A stretch of DNA of 64,000 nt from Ruminococcus sp. (GTDB lineage Bacteria > Bacillota > Clostridia > Oscillospirales > Acutalibacteraceae). Where the stretch lies: contig SFIQ01000005.1 in NCBI GenBank assembly GCA_004555265.1, forward strand, positions 1 through 64,000. Direction: 5' to 3'. Below the pieces are notes generated by a model. The model made no database searches. It was given only the letters and a program-made list of their open reading frames with translations, and was not told the DNA's origin. The position numbers were made by a program, and so were the translations under genes. Positions 41,002 to 50,218 of the stretch are shown one piece after another (position 1 is the first letter of the stretch; every line of letters starts with the position of its first letter).

Positions 41002-41867
41002 ACCGACACCGTTTCGACCCCGCACCCGACCGTTTCACAACAGACCGTTTCGGGAAAATGCCGCTTTAATTCCGCCGCACAGTTTTCGGCGCCTTTTCGG
41101 TCGGAAAACAGCCCGTATACCGTCGGGCCGCTGCCACTCATCAAGGTTAAATCCGCACCGTGACTGCGCATCACGCCCTTAATCACGGGGCGTGCAGGTA
41201 CTTCAATCACCTGTTCAAACACATTGTCTGCCTTTTCGCACAGTAAGGCATAGTCGCCGGTGTGTGCGGCATACAGCATAGCGTTTTTATCCGCATGGCG
41301 CAGGTGCGCCGCTTCATCTAACAACCGATATGCCGAAACGGTGGACACATCCATTTGCGGTTTACAAAGGACAACGGATTTTCCCGCAAGCGGCAACAGC
41401 GGTGCGATAACCCCGCCCTTATCCATACAAAGCGCGGTGCCGCCCGACAGCGCAAAGGGCACGTCAGCCCCGACGCATTCCCCGATACGCTGTAATTTCG
41501 GCATGGACAAATCGGTATGGAACAGCGAATTTAAGCAAAACAGCACCCCTGCCGCATCCGCACTGCCGCCCGCGAGCCCCGCCGCCATCGGAATATGCTT
41601 TTCAATCGCAATCGAAATACCTGTGTTTTTCGTTTCGGTTGCCGTAAAAAATGCGGTTGCCGCTTTATACGCAATATTTTTTTCATCTTTCGGGACGCGT
41701 TCGTCCTCCGTCAGAATTTCAATTTTCCCTGTATCGGTTTTGTTGACTTCCACAAAGTCATAACAGCCGACGGACTGCATCACCATAAACAAACTGTGGT
41801 AACCGTCGGGCAAGGTGCCCAAAACATCGAGCATTAAATTGATTTTCGCCGCCGCTTTTACTTTCAT
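40995..41867 (-). CDS. ispE: 4-diphosphocytidyl-2-C-methyl-D-erythritol kinase IspE
   Basis: This 290-residue GHMP kinase has the IspE start VKAAAKINLMLDVLGTLPDG. The ATP loop is PMAAGLAGGSADAAGVL, and the third motif is LMSGSGPTVYGLF. It phosphorylates CDP-methylerythritol in the MEP pathway of isoprenoid synthesis, which shows the organism uses that route. It lies 36 bases downstream of the PHP phosphatase. An AAAGGAAAT-type site precedes the ATG. Confidence 0.95.
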   Translation of the reverse strand: MKVKAAAKINLMLDVLGTLPDGYHSLFMVMQSVGCYDFVEVNKTDTGKIEILTEDERVPKDEKNIAYKAATAFFTATETKNTGISIAIEKHIPMAAGLAGGSADAAGVLFCLNSLFHTDLSMPKLQRIGECVGADVPFALSGGTALCMDKGGVIAPLLPLAGKSVVLCKPQMDVSTVSAYRLLDEAAHLRHADKNAMLYAAHTGDYALLCEKADNVFEQVIEVPARPVIKGVMRSHGADLTLMSGSGPTVYGLFSDRKGAENCAAELKRHFPETVCCETVGCGVETVSVC

Positions 41868-41903
41868 TCGATTTCCTTTCCGCTTTACAGTGTATCGTTT
41901 CCA

Positions 41904-42716
41904 TTACTCTATTTTCAGTTTTAAAGGCGTTCTTTGCTGAAACATCGTCAGCTCCGTAAAGCCCGCCGCAAGCATTGCATCGTACGCTTCTTGCATTCCT
42001 TTGCCGACATCCTCCGCATAATGCGCGTCCGAGCCGTAGGTGATATACTCGCCGCCGAGCTCACGAAACCGTTTGACGGTTGCCAATTCCGGCGAGAGCT
42101 TCCCGATGGGCTGCCGCAGCCCCGCCGTGTTAATTTCGAGTGCCTTTCCCGTTTCGGCGGTACGCTTTAAAATTTCGTCCACTTGTGTTTTGTATTCGTC
42201 CAAATCTACGGATATGCCCGATTTCGCGTAAAAATACCGCAGCGGATATGTAAGATGCGCCAAAACATCGAAATTGCCCCATTCGAGCAAGTTTAAAATC
42301 TCTTGGAAATATTCCGTCAACAGCGCGTGCACCTGTTCGGCTTGAAAATGCTCCATAAAATAGAAATCTTCACGGCCGCGCAGATTGTGCACAGAGCCAA
42401 TCACCATATCATAGGACCGCGCCGATAAAACCGCTTCGGCGGTTTTGCTGTCGTAATGCGGCTGGCCGAGCTCAATTCCGCGCAGGACAAGCACCTTGCC
42501 GCGAAATGCGGACTGCGCCTTGGACGCCTCGAAATACGCCTGCTGCACGCGTTTATCATACCGTTCTGCCTTATACACATCCACTTCACAGTGGTCGGTC
42601 AGTGCAATCGCGCGCATCCCGTCAAACTCCGCGCGTTCGCAAATGAACATCGGCGAATGATTGCCGTCGGGAGAATTGTCGGTATGCACATGTAAATCGA
42701 GCTTTCTTTGGTACAT
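41904..42716 (-). CDS. PHP-domain histidinol-phosphatase-like protein
   Basis: The 270-residue PHP protein has the metal-binding start DLHVHTDNSPDG and further ligands in ALTDHCEVD, VIGSVHNLRG and FDVLAHLTYPLRYF. The late GSDAHYAEDVG is also typical. It resembles HisK histidinol phosphatases, but no his genes are adjacent, so another phosphoester is possible. I chose the ATG at 42716, which follows GAGGCG and starts just before the first motif; the longer frame adds nine residues. It leads the operon with ispE. Confidence 0.85.
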   Translation of the reverse strand: MYQRKLDLHVHTDNSPDGNHSPMFICERAEFDGMRAIALTDHCEVDVYKAERYDKRVQQAYFEASKAQSAFRGKVLVLRGIELGQPHYDSKTAEAVLSARSYDMVIGSVHNLRGREDFYFMEHFQAEQVHALLTEYFQEILNLLEWGNFDVLAHLTYPLRYFYAKSGISVDLDEYKTQVDEILKRTAETGKALEINTAGLRQPIGKLSPELATVKRFRELGGEYITYGSDAHYAEDVGKGMQEAYDAMLAAGFTELTMFQQRTPLKLKIE

Positions 42717-42883
42717 GGAATAAACGCCTCGCTTATATCTCAACAGTATATAGTTATTTTAGCATATTTTACGCGGTTGGCATACAGTTTTTTTACAATT
42801 TTTCCAAATTTTTTAAAATAGGCTGTCATTTCCAAAAAGAGTGTGGTATGATAAGTGCAATCATTTTTCGGAGGTCTTAACTT

Positions 42884-43153
42884 ATGCGTGCGATTATTAC
42901 CGTAGTCGGGCGGGACACCGTCGGGATTTTGGCGAAGGTTTCCGCGATGTGCGCAGAGCACAATGTCAACATTATTGAAGTGACACAAAGCATTTTGCAG
43001 GACATGTTCTGTATGATTATGCTTGCGGATGTCACAAAATGCAATGTCCCCTTTACCGTTTTGGCGGACGAGGCAGAGGCACTCGGCAAAGAAATGAATC
43101 TTTCCGTCAACGCCATGCACGAGGACATTTTTAATTCCATGCACAGAATTTAA
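42884..43153 (+). CDS. ACT-domain protein (UPF0237 type)
   Basis: The 89 residues are one ACT domain (MRAIITVVGRDTVGILAKVSAMCAE, split across its first strand and helix), of the ACT_6 kind that binds amino acids or similar ligands. A CGGAGG site precedes the ATG, and TGTCAT/TATGAT boxes with a 17-base spacer lie upstream. The stop is 19 bases before the PFL gene, a pairing that is conserved across Firmicutes and archaea. Confidence 0.93.
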   Translation: MRAIITVVGRDTVGILAKVSAMCAEHNVNIIEVTQSILQDMFCMIMLADVTKCNVPFTVLADEAEALGKEMNLSVNAMHEDIFNSMHRI

Positions 43154-43172
43154 CAAAAGGAACGAATTTGGT

Positions 43173-44528
43173 ATGATTAACACGCACGATATACTCGAAA
43201 CCATCAATATGATTCGAGAGGAAAATTTGGATATACGCACCATCACCATGGGCATTTCGCTGTTGAGTTGTGCGGATTCGGATATTTCCCGTTCCTGTGA
43301 CAAGGTGTATGACAAAATCTGCCGTCAGGCACAGCACTTAGTCGAAACCGGGGAAAACATCGAAAAGGAATACGGCATTCCGATTATTCACAAGCGCATT
43401 GCCGTGACACCGATTTCGATGCTCGTTGCCGCCAGCGGCGGTGACCCCGTTTTGTATGCAAAAACCTTGGAAAAGGCGTCGCAAACCGTCGGCGTCAACT
43501 TTATCGGCGGCTATTCCGCACTTGTGCAAAAGGGCTTTGCCGCGGGCGACGAAGCGCTCATTCGCAGTATTCCCGAGGCGCTTGCCGAAACCGAGCATAT
43601 TTGTTCAAGCGTCAACATCGGCTCGACAAAAGCGGGCATCAATATGGATGCGGTTGCCACCATGGGCGAAGTTGTGCGAAAGGCGGCGGAAATTACCGCA
43701 GATAAGGGCTGTATCGGCCCTGCAAAACTCGTGGTATTCTGTAATGCGCCCGAGGACAATCCCTTTATGGCAGGGGCGTTCCACGGCGCGGGCGAAGCAG
43801 ACTGCGTGATCAATGTCGGCGTTTCAGGCCCCGGCGTTGTGCGTGCGGCGCTCCAAAAAATCCCCGACGGCAACATCACCGATGTGGCGGATACCGTCAA
43901 GAAAACGGCGTTTAAAATCACCCGCGTCGGGCAACTGGTTGCCAAAGAGGCAGCGAAGCGTTTGTGTGTGCCGTTCGGCATTGTGGATTTATCCCTCGCC
44001 CCCACGCCCGCAGTCGGCGACTCGGTAGCACACATTTTAGAGGAAATGGGCTTGGAGCAATGCGGTGCACACGGTACAACCGCTTGCCTTGCGTTGTTAA
44101 ATGACGCCGTGAAAAAAGGCGGCGTGATGGCTTCTTCCCATGTCGGCGGTCTTTCGGGCGCATTTATTCCCGTTTCGGAGGACGCGGGCATGATTGCCGC
44201 CGCCGAAAACGGCACGCTTTCGATAGAAAAATTAGAGGCCATGACTGCGGTTTGCTCCGTCGGCCTGGATATGATTATCATTCCCGGCGACACGAGCGCC
44301 GAAGTCATTTCGGGCATTATTGCCGACGAAGCCGCGATTGGTATGGTCAATTCCAAAACCACGGCGGTGCGCGTCATTCCCGCCATCGGCAAAGATATTG
44401 GAGACACGCTCAATTTCGGCGGATTGTTGGGGTACGGCCCCGTGATGAAAGTCAACGCCGCCTCCCCCGCGAAGTTCATTCACCGCGGCGGCAGAATTCC
44501 CGCGCCGATACAAAGTCTGAAAAACTGA
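43173..44528 (+). CDS. PFL-family protein (UPF0210/DUF711)
   Basis: The 451-residue protein matches the UPF0210 family, which has a pyruvate formate-lyase-like barrel fold but no glycyl radical site. Typical segments are NIRTITMGISLLSCADSDIS, GGYSALVQKGFAAGDEAL and VGLDMIIIPGDTSAEVISGI. Its role is unknown; pairing with the ACT protein suggests ligand-controlled activity. Its spacing from the ACT gene (19 bases) implies an operon. The stop is followed by a strong terminator at 44550-44575. Confidence 0.92.
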   Translation: MINTHDILETINMIREENLDIRTITMGISLLSCADSDISRSCDKVYDKICRQAQHLVETGENIEKEYGIPIIHKRIAVTPISMLVAASGGDPVLYAKTLEKASQTVGVNFIGGYSALVQKGFAAGDEALIRSIPEALAETEHICSSVNIGSTKAGINMDAVATMGEVVRKAAEITADKGCIGPAKLVVFCNAPEDNPFMAGAFHGAGEADCVINVGVSGPGVVRAALQKIPDGNITDVADTVKKTAFKITRVGQLVAKEAAKRLCVPFGIVDLSLAPTPAVGDSVAHILEEMGLEQCGAHGTTACLALLNDAVKKGGVMASSHVGGLSGAFIPVSEDAGMIAAAENGTLSIEKLEAMTAVCSVGLDMIIIPGDTSAEVISGIIADEAAIGMVNSKTTAVRVIPAIGKDIGDTLNFGGLLGYGPVMKVNAASPAKFIHRGGRIPAPIQSLKN

Positions 44529-44549
44529 CACAGTCCACTCAAACGAAAC

Positions 44550-44575
44550 GCCCGCCGAAAATCGGCGGGCATTTT
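44550..44575 (+). terminator. Terminator after the ACT-PFL operon
   Basis: GCCCGCCGA and TCGGCGGGC pair perfectly around AAA, followed by ATTTTT. Confidence 0.9.
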
Positions 44576-44674
44576 TGTGCAATTTGCCTTGTGAATTTTC
44601 GCCATATTCCGAACTTGTCCTTTATGCGTTTTTCCGAAATTGCAATACCGCGCCTCTTTTTTGCGCAAGAAGGA

Positions 44675-44703
44675 TTGACAAATCGCGCAAAATAAACGAT
44701 ACT
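44675..44703 (+). promoter_or_regulatory. Sigma-A promoter of gdhA
   Basis: TTGACA (44675-44680) and GATACT (44698-44703) are spaced by 17 bases, about 60 bases before the gdhA ATG. Confidence 0.75.
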
Positions 44704-44711
44704 GATTTTGT

Positions 44712-44733
44712 AAGGTGAATTTCAATTCACCTT
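44712..44733 (+). promoter_or_regulatory. Perfect palindrome in the gdhA leader
   Basis: AAGGTGAATT and AATTCACCTT flank TC, giving a 10-bp inverted repeat right at the predicted transcript start. It could be an operator for a regulator of gdhA or a 5' stabilising hairpin. It contains a decoy AAGGTG sequence, but no start codon follows it. Confidence 0.65.
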
Positions 44734-44761
44734 GCGGCAGATTAAAAAAGGAGTGACCGAT

Positions 44762-46015
44762 ATGGCGTACAACCCGTATGACAATGTTTTGGCAACCGTA
44801 GAAAAAGCGGCAGAGATTTTAGGGCTCTCCCCGAAAGACTATGAAGCAGTAAAATATCCGGAGCGCGAACTGCGTGTATCCGTTCCCGTACGCATGGACG
44901 ACGGCTCGGTACAGGTATTCCGCGGCTACCGTGTGCAGCACTCCACCGTACGCGGCCCCGCAAAGGGCGGCATTCGCTATCACCAAGATGTAAACGAAGA
45001 CGAAGTCAAAGCATTGGCGGCATGGATGACCTTTAAATGCGCCGTGGCGGATATTCCGTACGGCGGCGGCAAGGGCGGCATTGCCGTTGACCCGAACACG
45101 CTCTCTTTATCGGAATTACAGCGGCTGACGCGGCGTTTTACCTCGATGATTGCGCCGATCATCGGCCCCGAACGCGATATTCCCGCGCCCGATGTCGGCA
45201 CAAATGCCGAAGTGATGGGTTGGATTATGGATACATACAGCATGTTAAACGGCCACTCGACGCCCGCTGTGGTTACGGGCAAGCCGTTACAGCTCGGCGG
45301 TAGTTTGGGGCGCGCAGAGGCAACCGGCAGAGGCGTGATGCTCAACACCTTATATATTTGCGAAAAGCTCGGTATCGATATACACAACGCCACCGTCGCC
45401 GTACAAGGCATGGGCAATGTCGGCAGTGTGTCGGCACGGCTTTTGTATGAACAGGGCGCAAAGGTGGTTGCCGTCAGCGATGTTTCGGGCGGTATTTACA
45501 AGGCGGAGGGATTAAACATTCCGGCGATTTGCGATTATCTTTCGACGCGCGGCAATCTGCTGTCGGGATATGCGGAAGACGGTATGGTGCGCATTTCCAA
45601 TGCCGAAATTTTGGAAAGCGAAGTGACGGTACTCATCCCTGCCGCGCTTGAAAATCAAATCAATGCCCAAAACGCCGCCCGCATTCGCGCAAAAGTCATT
45701 GTGGAGGGTGCAAACGGCCCGACCACGATTGAAGCGGACGATATTTTAGAGCAAAAGGGCGTTGTGCTTGTGCCCGACATTCTCGCCAATTCCGGCGGCG
45801 TGATTGTCTCCTATTTTGAATGGGTGCAAAATTTGCAGGCATTGGAATGGGAAGAAAAAGAGGTCAATGACAAGCTCGCAAAAAAAATGGCAAGCGCATT
45901 TCACGGCGTTTATTCGATTGCACAGGAAAAACAGGTCACCTTGCGCACCGGCGCATATGTAATCGCCCTGCGCCGCGTTGCGGAAGCCTTACAGTTCCGC
46001 GGAATTTGGCCGTAA
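44762..46015 (+). CDS. gdhA: Glutamate dehydrogenase (Glu/Leu/Phe/Val family)
   Basis: The 417-residue protein has the substrate-lysine loop PYGGGKGGIAVDP, the catalytic-lysine segment MTFKCAVADIPYG, and the nucleotide fold VAVQGMGNVGSVSARLLYEQG followed by an acidic VSDVSGG. It interconverts glutamate and 2-oxoglutarate plus ammonia. In fermenting Clostridia it often works in glutamate breakdown. The length and GMGNVG fold fit NAD-type hexameric enzymes, but cofactor choice is not certain. The chosen ATG has AAGGAGTG upstream; the longer frame lacks a site. Confidence 0.93.
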   Translation: MAYNPYDNVLATVEKAAEILGLSPKDYEAVKYPERELRVSVPVRMDDGSVQVFRGYRVQHSTVRGPAKGGIRYHQDVNEDEVKALAAWMTFKCAVADIPYGGGKGGIAVDPNTLSLSELQRLTRRFTSMIAPIIGPERDIPAPDVGTNAEVMGWIMDTYSMLNGHSTPAVVTGKPLQLGGSLGRAEATGRGVMLNTLYICEKLGIDIHNATVAVQGMGNVGSVSARLLYEQGAKVVAVSDVSGGIYKAEGLNIPAICDYLSTRGNLLSGYAEDGMVRISNAEILESEVTVLIPAALENQINAQNAARIRAKVIVEGANGPTTIEADDILEQKGVVLVPDILANSGGVIVSYFEWVQNLQALEWEEKEVNDKLAKKMASAFHGVYSIAQEKQVTLRTGAYVIALRRVAEALQFRGIWP

Positions 46016-46044
46016 AGTACACCATACGGTATAGACAAAAAAAG

Positions 46045-46090
46045 CCCACCGACAGCAGATGCGGCAACGCACTGTCGGTGGGTTTACATT
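46045..46090 (+). terminator. Terminator between gdhA and the dockerin-like gene
   Basis: CCCACCGACAG (46045-46055) and CTGTCGGTGGG (46072-46082) pair perfectly; both strands carry T-rich ends. It serves gdhA and the converging gene. Confidence 0.82.
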
Positions 46091-46112
46091 TGTTACGAGC
46101 CGAACCTTACGA

Positions 46113-47081
46113 TTACCAAGCCATGACATAATCGGTTTGCGTGCGTAGGGGCAAAATCATTTCGTTTCCCATGGTATGCACAGCCGTCACCCAAACGCCG
46201 TCATAGGTTGCAGATAATACATTCCCCGTCTGCCGTTCGACCGAAACGGCAATCGTCCCGCCGCGGTTTCCGGTTTTGATTTCCTGCATCATACCGCCGG
46301 CAGAATCGTCCGCAAAATCCTCCGGCGTGAGCACGGCAAACGCCTTGCCGAAATGCCCGCCGCACCACTGTGTATCGGCGCTGACGGGGTCTGATTTTAC
46401 ACGCACCGTGATGGTGTATGTATCCGCATCTGTCTGCACGGTGATGTCCTCAATATCCTCCACCGTCAGCCGACTTGACCAGCCCTCGCCTTCCACAGGG
46501 AACAAATCGTTTTTCTCAGCCGTTGTGGTTGCCGGCGGCACATCGCTTACATCGACTTCGCCGCAATTTTCCTCCACAAGCTGTGTGACCATATCCCGCA
46601 GGCTGTCACTCATCTCACCCTCAATCGCACCGTCAATCGAGTTGTATTGCCGTGTAACGGTGACACTGCTTGCAAACGGTTTGACGCGGTTCAGCACCAA
46701 ATTGAAAAACGCGAGCGCCTCCTCGGGGGAGCTTTCCTCGGAGACCTGCGCCTCCAAAGCAACCGCACCGGTTTGCGTATCCAGCATCAACGCCAACCGC
46801 CTGCCGCTTGCAATCTGCAAAATCCAGCGGGCGTCCACTGCATTGATTTTCCCGTCTTGATTGATATCTGCCGCCGTGCTTTCCGCCTCGGAAAATTGCC
46901 GCATATTGGCAGCGGACTGCAATACAAAGCGCGCGTCAACAGCATTGACCGTATCGCTTGCATTGACATCGCCCAGACGAACCATATCACCCGTTGACGC
47001 AAAAGCGCATACAGCAGCCATACTGCACACAAGAGACATACACAGCAGTACCGAAAGAATTTTCTTTCCTATTCTGTTCAT
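46113..47081 (-). CDS. Secreted protein with an N-terminal dockerin-like domain
   Basis: The 322-residue protein has a signal peptide (about 1-32, ending VCAFAS). Then come two F-hand calcium-binding repeats: LGDVNASDTVNAVDARFVLQ, and 30 residues later DINQDGKINAVDARWILQ. This is a type I dockerin-like pair, here right after the signal instead of at the C-terminus. The remaining ~210 residues form an unrecognised beta-rich domain. Dockerins attach enzymes to cohesins in cellulosomes, but similar pairs occur in non-cellulosomal Clostridia. The ATG at 47081 has GGAGAA upstream. Confidence 0.85.
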   Translation of the reverse strand: MNRIGKKILSVLLCMSLVCSMAAVCAFASTGDMVRLGDVNASDTVNAVDARFVLQSAANMRQFSEAESTAADINQDGKINAVDARWILQIASGRRLALMLDTQTGAVALEAQVSEESSPEEALAFFNLVLNRVKPFASSVTVTRQYNSIDGAIEGEMSDSLRDMVTQLVEENCGEVDVSDVPPATTTAEKNDLFPVEGEGWSSRLTVEDIEDITVQTDADTYTITVRVKSDPVSADTQWCGGHFGKAFAVLTPEDFADDSAGGMMQEIKTGNRGGTIAVSVERQTGNVLSATYDGVWVTAVHTMGNEMILPLRTQTDYVMAW

Positions 47082-47195
47082 AAATTTTTCTCCTTTACTC
47101 CTCGATTGCCGCAAGAAAATTGTACCAAACATTTAGGCTATTGTCAATAGATTATTCTCAACAAAAAGGTGAGAAATATCAAACAGCAAAAATAC

Positions 47196-47224
47196 TTGTG
47201 AGAAAAAACAAAATATGCTACAAT
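47196..47224 (+). promoter_or_regulatory. Sigma-A promoter of the GH95 gene
   Basis: TTGTGA (47196-47201) and TACAAT (47219-47224) are spaced by 17 bases, 28 bases before the ATG at 47253. Confidence 0.78.
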
Positions 47225-47252
47225 GGGGAAAAAATCCATAGGCAGGTGCAAT

Positions 47253-49631
47253 ATGAAACTGTATTTTAATCAGCCGTATAAACAATTACCGAAGCAAAAA
47301 GAGGTCTTTCGCCCGAAAGACAGCACCTGGGCACAAACCGCCCTGCCGCTGGGCAACGGCAGTTTAGGGCTTTCCGCACTCGGCGGGATACAAAAAGAGC
47401 GCATTACCGTCAACTGCAAAACCTTTTGGACGGGCGGACCCTCGCCGCAACGCCCGAATTACTGCGGCGGCAATCTGACGGGCACGGACGAAAACGGCAA
47501 AACGCGTTTTCAGTATTTTCAAGACGCGCGCGAAGCCTTTTTAAACGGTAAGGACGAAGAAGGCAGTCGGATTTGCGAAAAATTGGTCGGCGAAAAAGAC
47601 GGCTACGGGGCGTACCAATGTATGGGGGAAATCCGCATCGCGTTCGACCGTCCGACGCTGAAAACGGGCGCATATTCCCGCGCGTTGGATTTGGATACCG
47701 CCGTTTGCACAACGGAAATTGCGCGAACAAAAGGTAGCACGGTGATTACGGAAACGCGGCGGTATTTTGTCAGTTACCCTGATAAAGTCGGCGTGTTGCG
47801 ATTGGAGCGCACAGGCGCACCGCTTGGCTGCACCCTCGCCTACCCCGCGCATCACGGCGCAAGTTTAACGGTAAATGAAAACGGCATTTTCCACCGCGGT
47901 GCGCTCAAAGACAACGGATTGCTGTTTGCGGCAGCATTGACGGTGGAAACCGACGGCAAACTCTCCGTTTGCGGCAAAGCGTTGAAAATCAGAAATGCCA
48001 CCTATGTAAATGCGTACCTCGCCGCAGATACGGACTACTGCGACAACTACCCCGTATACCGCACAGGCGAATCGGCAGGCGCGCTGGTCGAGCGTGTAGA
48101 AAAAACGGCAAAATCGGCAAAGGAAAAGGGTTTTGACGCACTTCTTGCCGCACACACGGAGGATTATCAAGCGTTGTTTTCTCGCACGGTGCTGTCGCTC
48201 GGCGGCGGCAAAGAACTGCCCGCCGATGAATTGCTTTCCGCATACGCCACAGCGGACTGCCCGCCTGCGGTGCGGCGTTCGTTGGAGGAGCTGCTGTATC
48301 AATACGGGCGGTATTTGACCATTGCCGCCTCGCGTGACGGAGATATGCTCCCCTCTAATTTACAGGGCATTTGGAATCACACAAATCACCCGATGTGGAG
48401 CTGTGACTACCATTTAAATATCAATTTGCAAATGAACTATTGGCCGACCTTTACGGGAAATTTGGCAGAATGTGCCGCACCGCTTTTGCGCTATGTGAAA
48501 GCTCTTTGCGCGCCCGGTCGCGTCACGGCGGCGGTATACACGGGGCGCGAGAGTACTGAAACCGCGCACAACGGCTTTTTGTATCATACGCAAAACACGC
48601 CGTTTGGCTGGACCTGCCCCGGATGGGAGTTCTCGTGGGGGTGGTCACCCGTTGCCGTGGCGTGGATTTTACACAACATCTATGAAATGTACGAATACAC
48701 CTGCGACAAAGCCCTGCTGGAAACCGACATCTACCCGATGCTTACCGAGGCGGCGGATTATTTTGAAAGCTTGCTCGCAGAAAAGGACGGCAGACTTGTC
48801 ACCGTGCCCTGTTTCTCCCCCGAACACGGACCGCGCACGGCGGGCAACACCTACGAGCAATCCATGCTTTGGCAGTTGCTTTACGATGTCACCGAAAGTG
48901 CAAAGGCACTGGGGATTGACGAAGAAAAAACCGCACACCGTTTGGAAATTATGGAGAAGCTTCGCCCGATTGAAATCGGCGAAAGCGGTCAAATCAAAGA
49001 ATGGTATCATGAAAAAGCTCTGGGCACCATCGGTGAACGGCAGCACCGGCACTTGTCGCATCTGTTGGGGCTGTACCCCGGGAATTTAATCAATCGCCAC
49101 AAAAATCCCGAATATATCGCGGCGGCAAAGGTATCGTTAGACGACCGCGGCGACCGTTCCACAGGGTGGGCAATGGCACAGCGCATTTGCGCACGCGCAC
49201 GCACGGGCGACGGCGACCGCGCGCTGACGCTGATCGGTATGCTTGTGCAATACGGATTGTATGTAAACCTTTGGGACACGCACCCGCCGTTCCAAATTGA
49301 CGGCAACTACGGCTTTACCGCGGCGGTGACAGAAATGTTGATGCAAAGCCATTTGGGGCAGATTGACCTGTTGCCTGCCCTGCCCGCCGCTTGGCAGAAC
49401 GGCGAAATTCGCGGACTTGTGGCGCGCGGCAATTTTGAACTTGCATTTTCGTGGAAAAACGGCAAACTGCAAGATGCCGAGGTACGCTCTCGCGCAGGCG
49501 GCGTTTGCAAAATCGCATTGGAAAACGGCAAATTGGCATTCCGTGACGGCAGTGCGTGCACCTATGACGAAAACGGCTGTTTAGTGTTTGACACCGAAAA
49601 AGGTGAAACCTATCATCTTACAGCGGTGTAA
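47253..49631 (+). CDS. GH95-family alpha-L-fucosidase
   Basis: The 792-residue protein has the GH95 layout: an N-terminal beta-sandwich (about 1-280, WAQTALPLGNGSLGLSALGG), an (alpha/alpha)6 catalytic barrel (about 300-690) and a small beta domain. The active-site stretches NLQGIWNHTNHPMW with NLQMNYWP, PCFSPEHGP (catalytic acid) and QIDGNYGFTAAVTEMLMQS are intact. GH95 enzymes remove alpha-1,2-linked L-fucose from host glycans or L-galactose from plant xyloglucan. No signal peptide is present, so it acts on imported oligosaccharides. No fucose transporter is adjacent. Confidence 0.93.
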   Translation: MKLYFNQPYKQLPKQKEVFRPKDSTWAQTALPLGNGSLGLSALGGIQKERITVNCKTFWTGGPSPQRPNYCGGNLTGTDENGKTRFQYFQDAREAFLNGKDEEGSRICEKLVGEKDGYGAYQCMGEIRIAFDRPTLKTGAYSRALDLDTAVCTTEIARTKGSTVITETRRYFVSYPDKVGVLRLERTGAPLGCTLAYPAHHGASLTVNENGIFHRGALKDNGLLFAAALTVETDGKLSVCGKALKIRNATYVNAYLAADTDYCDNYPVYRTGESAGALVERVEKTAKSAKEKGFDALLAAHTEDYQALFSRTVLSLGGGKELPADELLSAYATADCPPAVRRSLEELLYQYGRYLTIAASRDGDMLPSNLQGIWNHTNHPMWSCDYHLNINLQMNYWPTFTGNLAECAAPLLRYVKALCAPGRVTAAVYTGRESTETAHNGFLYHTQNTPFGWTCPGWEFSWGWSPVAVAWILHNIYEMYEYTCDKALLETDIYPMLTEAADYFESLLAEKDGRLVTVPCFSPEHGPRTAGNTYEQSMLWQLLYDVTESAKALGIDEEKTAHRLEIMEKLRPIEIGESGQIKEWYHEKALGTIGERQHRHLSHLLGLYPGNLINRHKNPEYIAAAKVSLDDRGDRSTGWAMAQRICARARTGDGDRALTLIGMLVQYGLYVNLWDTHPPFQIDGNYGFTAAVTEMLMQSHLGQIDLLPALPAAWQNGEIRGLVARGNFELAFSWKNGKLQDAEVRSRAGGVCKIALENGKLAFRDGSACTYDENGCLVFDTEKGETYHLTAV

Positions 49632-49755
49632 TCGCATCGGGTTATTTGCTGAATTTGCAGAATTTTCAAAGTTTTTCAGACAAATTTTAAAATAAGCCTT
49701 GATTTTACGGGCGGAATATATTATAATACCAAAGCGCTCGAAAACGAGCGCAAAT

Positions 49756-49832
49756 CGGGGTGTGGCGAAGTTTGGTATCGCGCTTGGTTCGGGACCAAGA
49801 GGCCATGGGTTCAAGTCCCGTCACTCCGACCA
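49756..49832 (+). tRNA. tRNA-Pro (CGG)
   Basis: A complete cloverleaf is visible: acceptor CGGGGTG with CACTCCG, anticodon stem CTTGG/CCAAG with loop TTCGGGA (anticodon CGG), and T-arm loop TTCAAGT. CCA is encoded. Confidence 0.93.
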
Positions 49833-49871
49833 TCTAAAATGGCGCAGGAATATCTTGCGCCATTGCTTTAC

Positions 49872-49945
49872 GCGGCTGTAGTTCATCGGTAGAATGCAAG
49901 CTTCCCAAGCTTGACAGGTGGGTTCGACTCCCATCAGCCGCTCCA
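49872..49945 (+). tRNA. tRNA-Gly (CCC)
   Basis: The acceptor GCGGCTG pairs with CAGCCGC, the anticodon arm is CAAGC-TTCCCAA-GCTTG (anticodon CCC) and the T-loop is TTCGACT. CCA is encoded. It lies 39 bases after tRNA-Pro and shares its terminator. Confidence 0.93.
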
Positions 49946-49953
49946 ACGCAAAA

Positions 49954-49985
49954 ACACCCCGTCGTCTCCCGACGGGGTGTTTTTG
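49954..49985 (+). terminator. Terminator of the tRNA-Pro/tRNA-Gly unit
   Basis: ACACCCCGTCG and CGACGGGGTGT pair perfectly, followed by TTTTTG. Its 3' part is also the start of the first 100-bp direct repeat copy. Confidence 0.88.
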
Positions 49986-50060
49986 TGTTGGATTTTGCCC
50001 TGATGCGGAGTCGAACAGGACGGCGCACCGCAGTGCGCAAAAAATAGTCCGGTGGACTGT
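49961..50060. repeat. 100-bp direct repeat, copy 1
   Basis: This copy matches 50119-50218 with about three mismatches. It includes the terminator arm and two hairpins, GCGCACCGCAGTGCGC and AGTCCGGTGGACT. Confidence 0.85.
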
Positions 50061-50118
50061 TTTTTCGTCCGCGGGCAGACTCGTAAAGTGCGATTTGCAC
50101 ACACTCGGGGATTTTGCC

Positions 50119-50218
50119 GTCGTCTCCCGACGGGGTGTTTTTGTGTTGGATTTTGCCCTGATGCCCAGTCGAACAGGACGGCGCACCGCAGTGCGCAAAA
50201 AACAGTCCGGTGGACTGT
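50119..50218. repeat. 100-bp direct repeat, copy 2
   Basis: This is the second copy, 158 bases after the first. Its end is 31 bases before the stop of the formate/nitrite channel gene, so its hairpins may end that transcript. Confidence 0.85.

Noticed and set aside
43511..44479. 322-codon minus-strand frame opposite the PFL-family gene
   Set aside because: It is a high-GC third-position shadow of a conserved gene, with no domain and no promoter.
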